From positions 8,278,106 through 8,342,105 of the forward strand of contig JANJXV010000024.1 of the NCBI GenBank assembly GCA_024803745.1: DNA of 64,000 nucleotides. The letters run 5' to 3'. The translations under genes were made by a program, and so were the position numbers. This document shows, in pieces, positions 25,816-35,559 of this stretch (its first letter is position 1; the number at the start of each line of letters is the position of its first letter). Origin of the DNA: Megascapheus bottae. Its lineage: Eukaryota > Chordata > Mammalia > Rodentia > Geomyidae. The notes under the pieces were generated by a model. That model did not search any database and was not told the DNA's origin. It saw nothing but the letters and a program-made list of their open reading frames with translations.

Positions 25816-26175
25816 CAAAGCAACACTAACCTTAATATACAGATTATCAATAGTAAGCAAAGCAAAATCTCAGAAGAAAAATGAGAAGACATTTTCACAC
25901 ACACACACACACACACACCTCATCCTCTAATCAGTTTTAAAAGGAAGCAAATTAAATATTATTTCAGCTATTCGAGAATAAAAATATATTCCACAAAGGA
26001 ACACTACCCTTAACATGGAGATTATCAACAGGAAATAAAAGCAAAATCTCAGAAGAAAAATGAGAAAAGGATATTAGGACAGACAGACACCCCCCTAGCA
26101 GACCCACACATATGCATACATAAAACTGATCCTCACAATCATCTAGAAAAAAACACATTAAATATCACTTCCAAT
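25816..26175. repeat. Diverged tandem duplication, 178-bp period, two copies
   Basis: CAAAGCAACACTAACCTTAA at 25816 is matched by CAAAGGAACACTACCCTTAA at 25994. Both copies go on to AGATTATCAA, then CAAAATCTCAGAAGAAAAAT, then AAATTAAATAT or CATTAAATAT. A CA run replaces part of copy 1 (25896-25918). Not a transposon I know. Confidence 0.88.
25896..25918. repeat. (CA)n microsatellite inside duplication copy 1
   Basis: About 11 CA units. The equivalent place in copy 2 has short AGACAGACAGACACC-like sequence, so this expanded after the duplication. Confidence 0.93.
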
Positions 26176-26574
26176 ATTAGACTGACAATGGTAGCCTTTA
26201 AATCATTCAGGCCCTATACTCCAGTAATATTTCCATTGTGGAAATTCATCACCAACTTGAATGTTATAAAATATCTAAGTCCCAATCTCCAAGTTTACAG
26301 TATTGCTAATGTTTCCCCAAGCAGAGAATCAGTGATGCTTCCTAAAATAGTAAGCTCCCAATTGCAAGTCACAATTAATCTGTTAATTTGATTTGTTAAT
26401 TCAAGTTAAGGAAAACAAGATTTTCCTTACTGCCTACATAAGACTGTTAGATTCTTAGAGCTAGTGGAAGATGTCAAAGTGCTCTGGTCTTTTTTTTTTA
26501 AGTTCCAATGCTTTTATTTACTAAGACAATTACTTGAGAATGCCTTAGGAAAATTAGTATTTTAAAGTAATAGT

Positions 26575-26765
26575 AAGTTTGAACTAAGGCCTCACACTTA
26601 CTAGGTTAACGCTTTGCCACTTAAGCCACATTATCAGTACAGCTTTATGCTGGTTACTTTCTGCATAGAATAAACTTTTCTGATGGAGCTGGCCTTGAAT
26701 CAGGACCCTTTTGCTTTCAGCCTTTCAAGTTGCTAGGAATTCAGGCGTCAGCTATCAGTGTTTCA
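26575..26765 (-). mobile_element. Old SINE, reverse orientation
   Basis: GCTTTGCCACTTAAGCCACA resembles the complement of an ID A-box region and GTTGCTAGGAATTCAGGCGT that of a B1-like arm. Strongly diverged; assignment is tentative. Confidence 0.45.
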
Positions 26766-26775
26766 TTTAAAGTTT

Positions 26776-26982
26776 TTTGTTTTGTTTTATTTTGTTTTGC
26801 CAGCCCTGGGCCTTGAACTCAAGGCCTGAGCACTGTCCTTGGGCTTTCTCAAGGCTAGAGTTCTACCACTTGAGCCACAGCACCATTCCAGCTTTTTTCT
26901 ATGTATGTGGTACCGAGGAATCGAACCCTAGTCTTCATGAATGCTAGGCAAGCACTCTACCACTAGGCCAAACTCCCAGCCT
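26776..26982 (-). mobile_element. Type A SINE
   Basis: T-rich tail, GCCAGCCCTGGGCCTTGAAC, GGCTAGAGTTCTACCACTTG, GTATGTGGTACCGAGGAATC and CTCTACCACTAGGCCAAAC. An 8-bp TSD TAAAGTTT flanks it (26768-26775, 26984-26991). Confidence 0.95.
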
Positions 26983-27482
26983 CTAAAGTTTACTTTTTGA
27001 TGAATGTAAAATCATTCAGGTTCATACAGGAAGGCAACATTCTGCCTATAAAACACCAATAAGACTTCTTAAGTTAGATTCAACTTTGAGATTTCACAAT
27101 ATTTTCCTTCACACAGTTGAGATTTGTACAAAGAGTAACATTCATTCTTACACTCAGCGCCCAGTATTTATCTTCTGTTGTTGCTGATATTACGATCTAC
27201 ATGTGCTTTTATAATGAATGAATTACAACTCCTAAAGTACATTAATAGCCTCCAAGGAATCACATAATTAAAAGTCTAAATACGTATGCACCAGCATAAC
27301 CTCTGTACTGCCTCAAGAAATTCTATTATTTTATTTAGATCTCCATTCTTCATTGCTCAGAATATCATTTAGTTTTCCACTATAGAAAACTTCTTTAATT
27401 ATTTAATATCTCACTTATACTTTTCAAATACTTCTCATCTTGCCTAGGTGAAAATCAGCCATTTTTATCCTGTTCTTTAGAA

Positions 27483-27645
27483 CAGTGGATCTCACCCTCA
27501 GCTGTACAATGAAATCACTTGGGGAGTTTTAAGACTACACCCCAAGAGACAGATTTAATTAGTCTAGAGTACAACCTGGATAATGGGATTTTTTTAAAGC
27601 TCTCCAGGTAATTGTAATGTGCAGCCAAAACTAAGGATCATAAAA
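27483..27645 (+). mobile_element. MER5A-like hAT non-autonomous DNA transposon
   Basis: It begins AGTGGATCTCACCCTCAGCTG, has AATGAAATCACTTGGGGAGTT and, near the end, AGCTCTCCAGGTAATTGTAA then TGTGCAGCCAAAACTA. The two ends are near inverted repeats, as in MER5A (hAT-Charlie). An ancient mammalian element. Confidence 0.85.
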
Positions 27646-28044
27646 TGTCCTTAAGAAAGGAAATCATATAAAACTCTATTGATAACCTAAATTCAATCAA
27701 CATCAAATAAAATTTCGAAAAATGTGGGGATGACAATTCCACAGTTTGATACTTGGATACTCTTCAAATTCTAGGGAACATCATTTATTCTGTTAGCCTA
27801 TTTACAATCATAAGGTTTTCAATTATCTAAAAATAGAAACATAAGTAGCATGTAGACCAACATCTTACTTGCTGATCAACAAGTGTCAATTAATTTGAAA
27901 TGCATATAAAGCAGTACAAGCACCCAAAAGTGACCTACCTCACAGCAAATGATACCTTGTAAGACTTTTTTCCAATTCAAAATTCTCGTACTTCATAATC
28001 TGGCAGTCAGAGTCAGCTTTCTCAATTTGCCTTTTAAACTTCCA

Positions 28045-28150
28045 TTTTTTTTTTTTTTGGCAGTTATGGGTCTTGAACTAGGGCCTGGACAATGTCCCTG
28101 AGCTCTTTTGCTGAAGGCTAGAATTTTACCACTTTGGGCCACAGTGCAAC
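28045..28150 (-). mobile_element. Type B SINE right arm only
   Basis: A T14 run, then GTTATGGGTCTTGAACTAGG, CCTGGACAATGTCCCTGAGC, TTTTGCTGAAGGCTAG and ACCACTTTGGGCCACAGTG. It is 5'-truncated, with no left arm. Confidence 0.85.
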
Positions 28151-28445
28151 TTTACTTTAAAATCTTTAATGGCCTTACAAACTGGTTTGCTGTTTTTAAT
28201 GAATCTCGTTCCATTAAAAAACAACAACAACAAAGACACAAAAGAGGGAAAACAATGACAGTATTTTATTTCACTTTCTAAGCAGTCATCACACATCAAA
28301 ATAACAACTGATTTCAACTTTGGAAAGGAAGTAGCCAAGAACTCATTCACTCTGAATTCTCATTAGCACAACTCATTCCATCAAATTAAGTGCTGTGGTC
28401 TCAGGACACTGTGCAGAGCTAGATGAAGCAGCTAAAGCAACATGG

Positions 28446-28756
28446 ATTTTTTTCATATATTTTTATTGTAATTAATAGAAGGGTTACATTATATTTGCCA
28501 GATAGGAGGTGCATTAATTCACATACATTGATACCCTTTCTCATGTCTTGGTCCCCGTTTCCCTACCCCTACCCCCACCCCTCATCTTGTTTTCCCCCCT
28601 TCCCTAACCAATTTCAAATAACCAAATACAAATATATGTAATATATCAGATAACAAAGTGAGATACTGTAACAATATGAGATAACCAAGGGACAGCAAAA
28701 GAGATGAGAGATAACATAGTACATTAAGGACAACAATCACTCATTATATGGCTTTG
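28446..28756 (-). mobile_element. LINE-1 3' end, 5'-truncated
   Basis: Plus-strand reading starts with the complement of the A tail and 3' signature: TTGCCAGATAGGAGGTGCAT, ACATTGATACCCTTTCTCAT, CATGTCTTGGTCCCCGTTTC, then the complement of TCATATTGTTACAGTATCTC. The same family as the copies at 50376 and 53400. Confidence 0.88.
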
Positions 28757-29329
28757 TAGGTGCCATTTTCACTCATCTAAGATTTTCCTTTAACATGCAG
28801 TACCTTACTCACAGAAAACAAGATTCCCCATCATTAAAATCAAGAGCAATGTAATCTATCCTGTATTTGCACCAAACCAAATCCCAAGGTGCACAAAAGA
28901 TAAATGATCCTGGTTCACTGTGATCATAGCATTTGGACCATCATCAAATCTCTTGGTAGTCTACAGGCAAAAATACTGATACGCCATGGAGCTTTCATAC
29001 TATTTGTCTCTGGGATTTGTTAATGACATACCGCAGCTATTTCACATACCAGTAGCTATTTGCACTTTAATGACTTGCTCCACAAAGCTAGGATGAGCTC
29101 TGGAGATACCATGCATGTCTAAGGAACACTAGTTTCCACGGAACACTGGAAGGAAGGCCTTCTAACTTGACCTTTCTATCTTTCATCCTATATCTAACAA
29201 TATGAGGTATGAGCTAAACTCTTGAGACTTTCCTAAAGCCAAGAGACATGAACTGAACTGAGTTCTTATATACCAAGCAAGGCGTTAAGAATATAGTCTT
29301 AAACCTTCAGCTTAATTTTGATTATGTTC

Positions 29330-29467
29330 TGAAAACTAAGTGCCAGTGATTGTATATAGTGTTTCCCTTCTTAAATACTTGTTTGTTAAACATGACATTT
29401 GAAATATGATGTAAAAATCAATGTTAATAAATTCTTTAATTAAATAAATAAATAAAAATTAAAAAAA
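29330..29467 (+). repeat. Unnamed interspersed repeat (copy 1)
   Basis: GTGCCAGTGATTGTATATAG, CTTGTTTGTTAAACATGACA, TTTGAAATATGATGTAAAAA and GTTAATAAATTCTTTAAT recur at 48389-48480. It ends in an A-rich stretch like a retroposon 3' end. I do not recognise the family. Confidence 0.7.
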
Positions 29468-29482
29468 AAGAATATACAGTCT

Positions 29483-29688
29483 TGGCTGAGAGCATGGACT
29501 GGTGGTAGAGTGCTTTCCTAGCATGCTCGAAGAGCTGGGTTCAATTCCTTGATACTACATACACAGAAAAGGCCAGAAGTGGTGCTGCTGTGGCTCAAAT
29601 GGTAGCGCACTAGGCTTGAGGAATGCCCAGGGATAATGCTCAGGCCCTGAGTTCAAGCCCCAGAACTGCCAAAAAAAAAAAAAAAGAA
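29483..29688 (+). mobile_element. Type A SINE with perfect 15-bp TSD
   Basis: GACTGGTGGTAGAGTGC, GAGCTGGGTTCAATTCC, TGGCTCAAATGGTAGCGC, TTCAAGCCCCAGAACTGCC and an A15 tail. AAGAATATACAGTCT occurs at 29468-29482 and 29689-29703. It inserted at the 3' A-rich end of the unnamed repeat. Confidence 0.96.
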
Positions 29689-30083
29689 AAGAATATACAG
29701 TCTCAAACCACAACTGTCTCTTTAGTCACTAAATGTAGGGCAATGTAACATTCAGTCATAGTATAACCCTTTATCATGAAAAAAGTGATTCACAATCTTT
29801 ACAAATCTGTAGTTTATCCCAATACAAGTGGTTTTTTTCATGAACCTGGGGATCATGGAAGTATCAAGAAGACTAAAAAGCATATAATTAAAAAATAGGA
29901 ATTACTGTCTTTCCAAAGGAAGATACAAATGTCCACTCTAATACATAGCTTGAATTTACATCATCTTGAAATTCTTGGGACCAAAATTCCATATTGCAGA
30001 TTTTTTATTTATGAGCATTTTCATATATCTAAGAGAAATCTTGGAATAGGACCCAAGTCTAAACAAAAATTGATTTATGTACA

Positions 30084-30089
<6 letters not shown>

Positions 30090-30122
<33 letters not shown>
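30090..30122. repeat. (GT)n microsatellite
   Basis: About 16 GT units in intron 1. Confidence 0.96.
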
Positions 30123-30124
<2 letters not shown>

Positions 30125-33100
30125 TATATATACAACCTGAAGGTAATTTTACACAGCATTTTTAGTGTTACTGTGGTTTAACTATCCTTGGTCAGATAAG
30201 TTCAGTCATAGAATTTTCCACTTACCAATATTCAAAACTTTTGAGATTTTGAAGTGTTTAGGATATGGAATTTTCAGATCAAAAGATCGCTAAACTAACA
30301 TTCAAATGAGACAATGGAAGGCAAAAAAAAATCCCACTTCCCATTATCTCACTTGATTTCATTTCCCTACATGCACTCCTGCATGTCCTTCTTGCCTAAG
30401 AAATATATGCAATATCACGGAATTATTTGTATCTATATTTCTTAAACTTGGAATTATCAAGGAAATTTTAAAGTGGAAGGATTACACAAAAATGTTTATT
30501 TAGAACACATAACAATGGCAATACACATAGGCATGCAAAGAACATGTGCTTGCATGAATCATAACTTGAGTTATCAGGTACAATTTTAATCACTGCAGTT
30601 CCATCTTCATTATTTCTTGTTAAAAAATTAATAATAGTTGGTTTCTTTCCCACATCTGAATTTTACTAATATGAAAAGCCAATAGTGACAGAAAAATTAC
30701 TATCAACTTAGTGATCAACACTTTAAGTCCTATGCATTGTACCTATAACTAGGAACTTAAGACTATGAACATACTTAACATGTCCTGTGTTCACTGTTAC
30801 ACTTTTCATCATCTCCGCACCTTACACCGATCCAGTGTCTTAATTTGGCTGGGTTCTCAAGGATTTCTAAAACTCTGGCAAATAATTACCTTTATTAAGC
30901 ACTCCTCATTTTCTTGCTACATTACCCTTTTCAGTACTGATCCCATCCTTAATTGATTTGGTCTCATCCAATAATATCACTGCTGCTAATGCTATGATAG
31001 CATGAAGGCACTCTAAATAAATACATTAGCATGGGAAGATAGCGGAGGGTGATATCCTCTTTACTCCTGAAAACAGTGATGACAACCCATCACTTTGTGT
31101 TCCTAATATATGTGCGACTGAAAGGATGGTCAGTTAGGTGGTATAAGTGTTCTGCAAGGTTGTCTAGCCTGTATTGACCCTCAGGATTTGCTATGGATCA
31201 ACAATAGCAATCATTAGAGGGGCTGCCTAGCATATGACCACTGTTATTGTTGTGAGTTGAAACACTCCTATTCCAAAGCAAAGAAATGCCTGTGTTTAGT
31301 CATCTGAGTAATTAATACGATTAAGCATTCTCATGCAATTAAGCATTCTCAGACAGTTCATGGACACACTTTTACTAGCTTTCCTTTATTTTAGCCATGT
31401 TAAAAAAAATAAAAATAAAATAAATAACACTATGTCTCTGCTGTGATTCATAAAAACCAACCAGCCCTGATGGTGAAAAGGTTTTGATGAGGAAACTAAG
31501 TCCCAGCTTCAAGGGAAAAATCTCTTTACCTCAGTGATTTTCTTCATTTACAAAGTAAGAACCCTTTCAGATCTCTGAGTCTCTAATTTCTTCAAGTTGG
31601 GAGAAGAGAGTAAACACCACTTCAATGACAATAATTTAAGCTATTAAATCTTTCTACTGGATGTCTACTACTTGAAGATAATGAATAAAAATATACAATG
31701 GATTAGTGATTTTGCAATTATCCTGTTACTTCTTTTATATAACTCAACTGTATAATTTAAGAGTTAAAGTAAGTTTTTGGCATTAATTATTGGCTTGTGC
31801 ATCAAATTCACATGAATATAGTTAAATTCCCATTTCATTTTGTCCTAGGAGAAAATCTGACTGCCAAGAATTTCTCTAGTTCCCTTTAGCAAGCAGCATG
31901 TCTTAAAAGAATTAAAAACTGTACAAGAGCCTATTTGAATAAAATATATATGTAAGTTGTTACAGGTGTTCTTCTTTAATGAGAACCAAAAATTATTTCA
32001 CAAAAGTTATCTGATTATGCCTGATGTTCGCAACATTTATAAGACTAAAATGTCTAAGCATTCCAAATAATTGTGCACAGAATACGTGATGTTTTCCATC
32101 ATGCTTAAAGTTAGGAATGGTTCCGGAAAGGTCTCGGTAAGCTTCTTTAGCTTCCTCAGCTGTATTCTGAATGCACCTGTTTGCCAATTCAAATAACTTG
32201 TGGTGAAACAAACATTCTGTTTAAACAAGAGGAGTCAGGAGACCTGCACTACTGAACAACCAGAGAGAGTCTCTACTAACACACTACAGAAACCATTTAC
32301 TGTATAAGTCTTCTAGGACTAAATGGCTTATTGCAAAATCATCTCCAAGGATAATATTCCAAATAGAAATAGCTTCTCAAGTTTACCAAACGTATTTCTA
32401 TACTTACCACACAAACAATGAAGTTTAAATGAATGGTAAACTGGGGACTTGATATTTTTACAGTTTATATGGGATCTTATCGCAGTACAAATGTGAAAAC
32501 TTACACTTAGTTAAAGAATGCCTACTAGAGTTGAGAGCTGCTTGTGTTGGAGGTCAGAAGATGCAATGGGTGACAGCCTGGGATCAGACTCAACACAAAC
32601 AACAGAGGACTGAAGAAAACACCTCAAGGCATTCAACCCTGACCTGAGGATGGTGGCTTCAATCATGTCAAGCAGGATGGTACTGGGAAAGGCAACTCTG
32701 ACCTATTTCTGTCCTCTACTATGTTGGATCTGGTTGGATTTCTTCTTGCTCTAACATTCTTCTGGTGATCCACCCAGAGAGTTGATTTACCTCAAGACCT
32801 GTGTGATTAGCCTTCAGCTTTAGAGGAATACCCCCTCCCGCCACCTCCCTTGAGAGAATGAATGATTCCAAAATAGCTGCCCAGTTTAGTTCTTGTTTAA
32901 AAAAAAAAGTTGGGGAGCATCTTTAATATACAATCTACCCTCTCGTAAGTATATATAATACATGTTAACTATAGTCTGGATTCCCAAATTCAATAAGTTG
33001 TTTCCATTAAATATGCACAATATTTACTTGTCAAGCATACATCTAACTGTGGTCATGGGTGATACAGGGAAAATGGCACTATACTGGCATTAGATACACT

Positions 33101-33832
33101 GATTGCTTTTTCAGAAAATGAGTAAAACTGGGCACATAATTGTGTATTGCCTTGAGCAAACTACAACCTCTGTGGCGTGTTCTCTCCCTTCTCTCTCTCC
33201 CCACACACTAGATGTCTTCAGAACCTTCCAGGCTCAGAGTTCTATTAAGAAGGCTTCCAAGACAGTTTCTGTTGTAAACATTTATTCAGTTAGGGCAATT
33301 TAAGGCAGTACCTTTCTCTAATACAGAACATCAGACCCCAGGGTCTTGTTTTAAAGCCTGACACAAACTCCTTACCTCTTTGGGAAAAACAGCCGAATAG
33401 AAACCTTTGCATACATACGTCCTTTTTCATCACTAGGTGAGCCTGCTCCAACCAAGATTCACTCGCTCATCCCACTCCACTCATACCTTCTTCAGTGTGG
33501 GGGTTCTATGTACTTAGCTGAATGGCAATATGGGAAACCTAATGCTTCAACTTTTTCTTCTTCTTTTCTTTTTCCCAAGCTGCCCAGGGAAATCTCTAAC
33601 CCTAAGACCCTAGTGGAGATTTCTCTCTGGCTAGCAGAAGGAAAGTGCTCAGGCTCCACCTGTGTCACTCAGCTCCTTCTTCCCTACAGCAAAGCCCACT
33701 TCTAGCCAGGATCATCAGGCCAGCGGACAGCAGTGGAACACTGCTGGTTAGCTATTAAAGTTGATGGGAATTATATTGGAATCCACCAACAGCCCAGCCT
33801 GCCCAGGTGCACCTACTGCAGGGCCACAGGCT
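30123..33832. other. Intronic unique-looking sequence near the CADPS2 promoter
   Basis: This 3.7-kb stretch is unusually free of SINEs and L1 for this window, as expected near a promoter. A short open stretch at 31993-32223 (minus) has no ATG and no known relative. T/C-rich sequence occurs near 33180-33210. Confidence 0.4.
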
Positions 33833-33869
33833 CTGTCTGTCTGCCTGCCTGTTTGTCTGTCTGTCTGTG
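33833..33869. repeat. (CTGT)n tetranucleotide microsatellite
   Basis: CTGT units interrupted by two CTGC units and one TTGT, 290 bp downstream of the CADPS2 donor. Confidence 0.9.
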
Positions 33870-33971
33870 CGACTCGGTCTTAGGTGAAGGTGAAGGTGAC
33901 AACTCAAGCCAGCTCTGGGGGGGCAGGCTTGCCATCAAAGTCCTACCAAGGGGCCCGATAAGGTGAAACAG

Positions 33972-33972
<1 letters not shown>

Positions 33973-34021
<49 letters not shown>
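33973..34021. repeat. (CA)24 microsatellite, a UG tract in the CADPS2 pre-mRNA
   Basis: Uninterrupted. On the transcribed sense strand it is (UG)24 about 100 nt downstream of the exon 1 donor. UG tracts bind TDP-43 and CELF proteins and can alter splicing; that role here is inference. Confidence 0.98.
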
Positions 34022-34024
<3 letters not shown>

Positions 34025-34116
34025 TCACCCTCTCCAGGAACTGCCCCCAGAGAGCTTTGGCTGGAGGAAACCCCACCCCTGGGAGAAGTAGCAGCAGGAG
34101 GCGGCCAGTCCCCACC

Positions 34117-34122
34117 ACTCAC
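34117..34122 (-). other. CADPS2: CADPS2 intron 1 splice donor (GTGAGT)
   Basis: Read on the minus strand, exon 1 ends CAGAAG and the intron begins GTGAGT, a full match to the mammalian U1 donor consensus. The reading frame continues past it only into low-complexity sequence. The end coincides with the end of the CAPS-family conserved block, which supports a phase-0 boundary after Lys123. Confidence 0.93.
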
Positions 34123-34491
34123 CTTCTGCTGCCTCCGGGCCATGTCTGTGGGCTGCTTGGCATTGAAGGGGTACGCGATGCACCTCACCACGAACACGTA
34201 CAGCTGCAGGCGGATCCTCCGGTCCTGTTCCTCGTCCAGCTGCCGCTCGGACTCGTCCCGGCCCTCGCTGAGCACCGAGGGGCTGGGGCTCACGGGTCGG
34301 GCCGCTCCGGCTCCGACTCCGGCTCCGACACCACCGCTGCCACCACCGGAGCGCCCCGGCGCGTCCCGCCGCCCTTCCCGAGCCTGGGCCGGCTGCGCTC
34401 GCGGGGCACCACCGGGCGCCACCAACACATCGCGGCTCTCCTCTTCCAAGCCCTCGTCCGACTCTTCTTCGCTGGAAGAGGGGTCCAGCAT
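34123..34491 (-). CDS. CADPS2: CADPS2 exon 1 (coding part), N-terminus of Ca2+-dependent activator protein for secretion 2
   Basis: This exon encodes the first 123 residues of CAPS2, a cytosolic/peripheral membrane protein that primes dense-core vesicles (neurotrophins, monoamines) for Ca2+-triggered exocytosis. Seen: the protein opens [19 protein letters not shown], the acidic start I recall for CADPS2 (CADPS1 diverges after SDE). Residues 28-66 are Gly/Ala/Arg/Pro-rich and look disordered, 67-73 are Ser/Pro-rich, 82-97 are charged and probably helical, and 97-123 hold the block conserved between CAPS1 and CAPS2 ([20 protein letters not shown]). The ATG at 34491 has A at -3, and no ATG occurs on this strand between it and 34963. 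The exon ends AAG|GTGAGT in phase 0. The family protein is near 1,300 residues, so this is about a tenth of it; the C2, PH and MUN/MHD parts lie in exons outside the window. Residues about 49-64 carry a repeat-derived insertion relative to human as I remember it. Confidence 0.96.
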
Positions 34492-34681
34492 GGTGCTCGG
34501 GGGCGGGGGACCCCGCCGATCGGCCCGCGGCCCCGGGGCGCCTCACCCACGCCCCTCTCCGGGCAGCCGCACTCCGCGGATCGCAGGGCGCCGCGGGACT
34601 GGCCGCGGCGGAACGAAAGGGAAAGTGGCCCGGGCTCTCCGGACACGTCGAGTTGAGACGCTCGAGTGTTTTTCCTCCCAC

Positions 34682-34703
34682 CGGGGCGGAGGGGGGCGGG
34701 CGG
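34682..34703. promoter_or_regulatory. Clustered GC boxes (SP/KLF-type)
   Basis: Adjacent GGGGCGGAGG and GGGGGCGGGCGGG motifs sit about 190-210 bp upstream of the CADPS2 ATG. Such clusters bind SP1/KLF proteins in TATA-less CpG-island promoters. Binding here is inferred from the motif only; the run of G tracts could also form a G-quadruplex. Confidence 0.6.
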
Positions 34704-34962
34704 GAGCCGGGAGGAGCGCGGAGCGCGGAGACGGGGCGCCGCCGGGATTGAATAGGCGGAGTTAGCGTAGAGGAGGGGGGGTGGAGGGAGGGGGGAGACT
34801 AGCCTGAGCGCCTGGGGGGTAGCGGAGGGTGCGGGGCAAGGGCTCTCGGTCCGAACCCACCAGCCCCCTCCCGTCTCTCGAGCTCCCTCGATGCCCGCGG
34901 ACACGGATGCCGAGCGCCCCGCGCGCCCCGGCGCAGGTGGGGAACCTGTGGCGCCTACAACA

Positions 34963-34985
34963 TGCAACACGTGGAATGGAATGTT
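34963..34985. promoter_or_regulatory. E-box CACGTG overlapping two GGAATG (M-CAT/TEAD-like) motifs
   Basis: CACGTG at 34968-34973 runs directly into GGAATGGAATG. The first is the USF/MYC-type E-box; the second is a doubled TEAD-type core. This is an AT-richer patch inside a very GC-rich island, which could mean selection to keep it. No binding evidence is available. Confidence 0.4.
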
Positions 34986-35010
34986 GAGGAGCGGGCGCGG
35001 GGCCGCCCCG

Positions 35011-35021
35011 TGCGCATGCGC
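35011..35021. promoter_or_regulatory. NRF1 palindromic motif TGCGCATGCGC
   Basis: TGCGCATGCGC is an essentially perfect NRF1 site, about 520 bp upstream of the CADPS2 ATG and inside the CpG island. NRF1 drives many neuronal and housekeeping CpG-island promoters and its binding is blocked by CpG methylation. Function here is inferred. Confidence 0.7.
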
Positions 35022-35025
35022 GCGC

Positions 35026-35048
35026 GCCGCCGCCGCCGCCGCCGCCGC
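35026..35048. repeat. (GCC)7 trinucleotide repeat in the CADPS2 CpG island
   Basis: Seven uninterrupted GCC units plus a partial unit, followed by CAGCAG. It directly follows the NRF1 palindrome. It lies upstream of the CADPS2 ATG, so it is either promoter or distal 5' UTR. Confidence 0.9.
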
Positions 35049-35559
35049 AGCAGCCCCGGCCACGGCCAGGCCCCCGGGGGTGCTTGGATAGCCCCGGGTA
35101 GTGAGGGGCCAGGCGGCCACGCGAGGCGCCCGGCCAGAGATCACTGTGCCAGCACCAGCCAGCACCCTCCACGCTCCCCTGTTAGAGGTGATGTCGGCTT
35201 CAGGAGCGGGGAGGACAGGTTCACCGCCGCGTCCCAGACCCTAACTTAACACATGGGGTGGGGGGGGCGGGGAATGTAAAACACGGGCAAGTTCGGGTCT
35301 CCACCTGGAAGTCCCTCGCTCTGGCTGCTGTTGATGCTCCAAGTCCAGATCATAAAAGTCATGGCATGTGTATTAAAACGGGCTGGAGCTGGCGGGCGGG
35401 GTGGGGGGGGACTTTTTTTTTAACTTTGTCTTTTCCACCGCTGACTGCTATATGGGTTTTGCAGTTGCGCCATGACACGGGGATTCGAAGCAGAGCCTAG
35501 CCCGATGGTTTTCTTTTCGTTTCTAGATTGGGGGTTTGAGGCGGACTCAACACCGACTG

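Larger units (their letters stand above)
1..34122 (-). other. CADPS2: CADPS2 intron 1, 5' part (incomplete)
   Basis: All sequence from the exon 1 donor to the window edge is transcribed as CADPS2 intron 1 on the minus strand. I looked for the exon 2 block that follows RRQQK in CAPS proteins and did not find it in the translated frames, so the intron exceeds 34 kb. Repeats make up a large share; the rest is AT-rich single-copy-looking DNA without supported exons. Confidence 0.85.
34123..35250 (-). promoter_or_regulatory. CADPS2: CpG-island promoter, 5' UTR and exon 1 region of CADPS2
   Basis: CpG dinucleotides are dense through this interval and rare on both sides, the usual sign of an unmethylated CpG-island promoter. 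It covers exon 1 and about 760 bp upstream of the ATG. No TATA box is evident, so dispersed initiation is likely. GC boxes lie at 34682-34703 and an NRF1 palindrome at 35011-35021. The transcription start cannot be placed from sequence. There is no upstream ATG on the minus strand between 34492 and 34960, so a 5' UTR of up to about 470 nt would lack AUG-started uORFs. Confidence 0.85.

Noticed and set aside
33813..34118. Minus-strand frame with a Cys-Val run
   Set aside because: Translation of the CA/GT microsatellite; upstream part is the intronic read-through of CADPS2 exon 1.
1..34122. CADPS2 exon 2 and nested genes such as RNF133/RNF148
   Set aside because: No frame matches the CAPS sequence that follows RRQQK, and no RING-finger frame is present. 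They must lie outside the window.
34022..34765. A 247-codon plus-strand open frame, plus 291- and 218-codon minus frames across the CpG island
   Set aside because: All overlap CADPS2 exon 1 or its 5' region in other frames. GC-rich DNA has few stops. The longer minus frames begin with GTG rather than ATG, and none has a recognisable domain.
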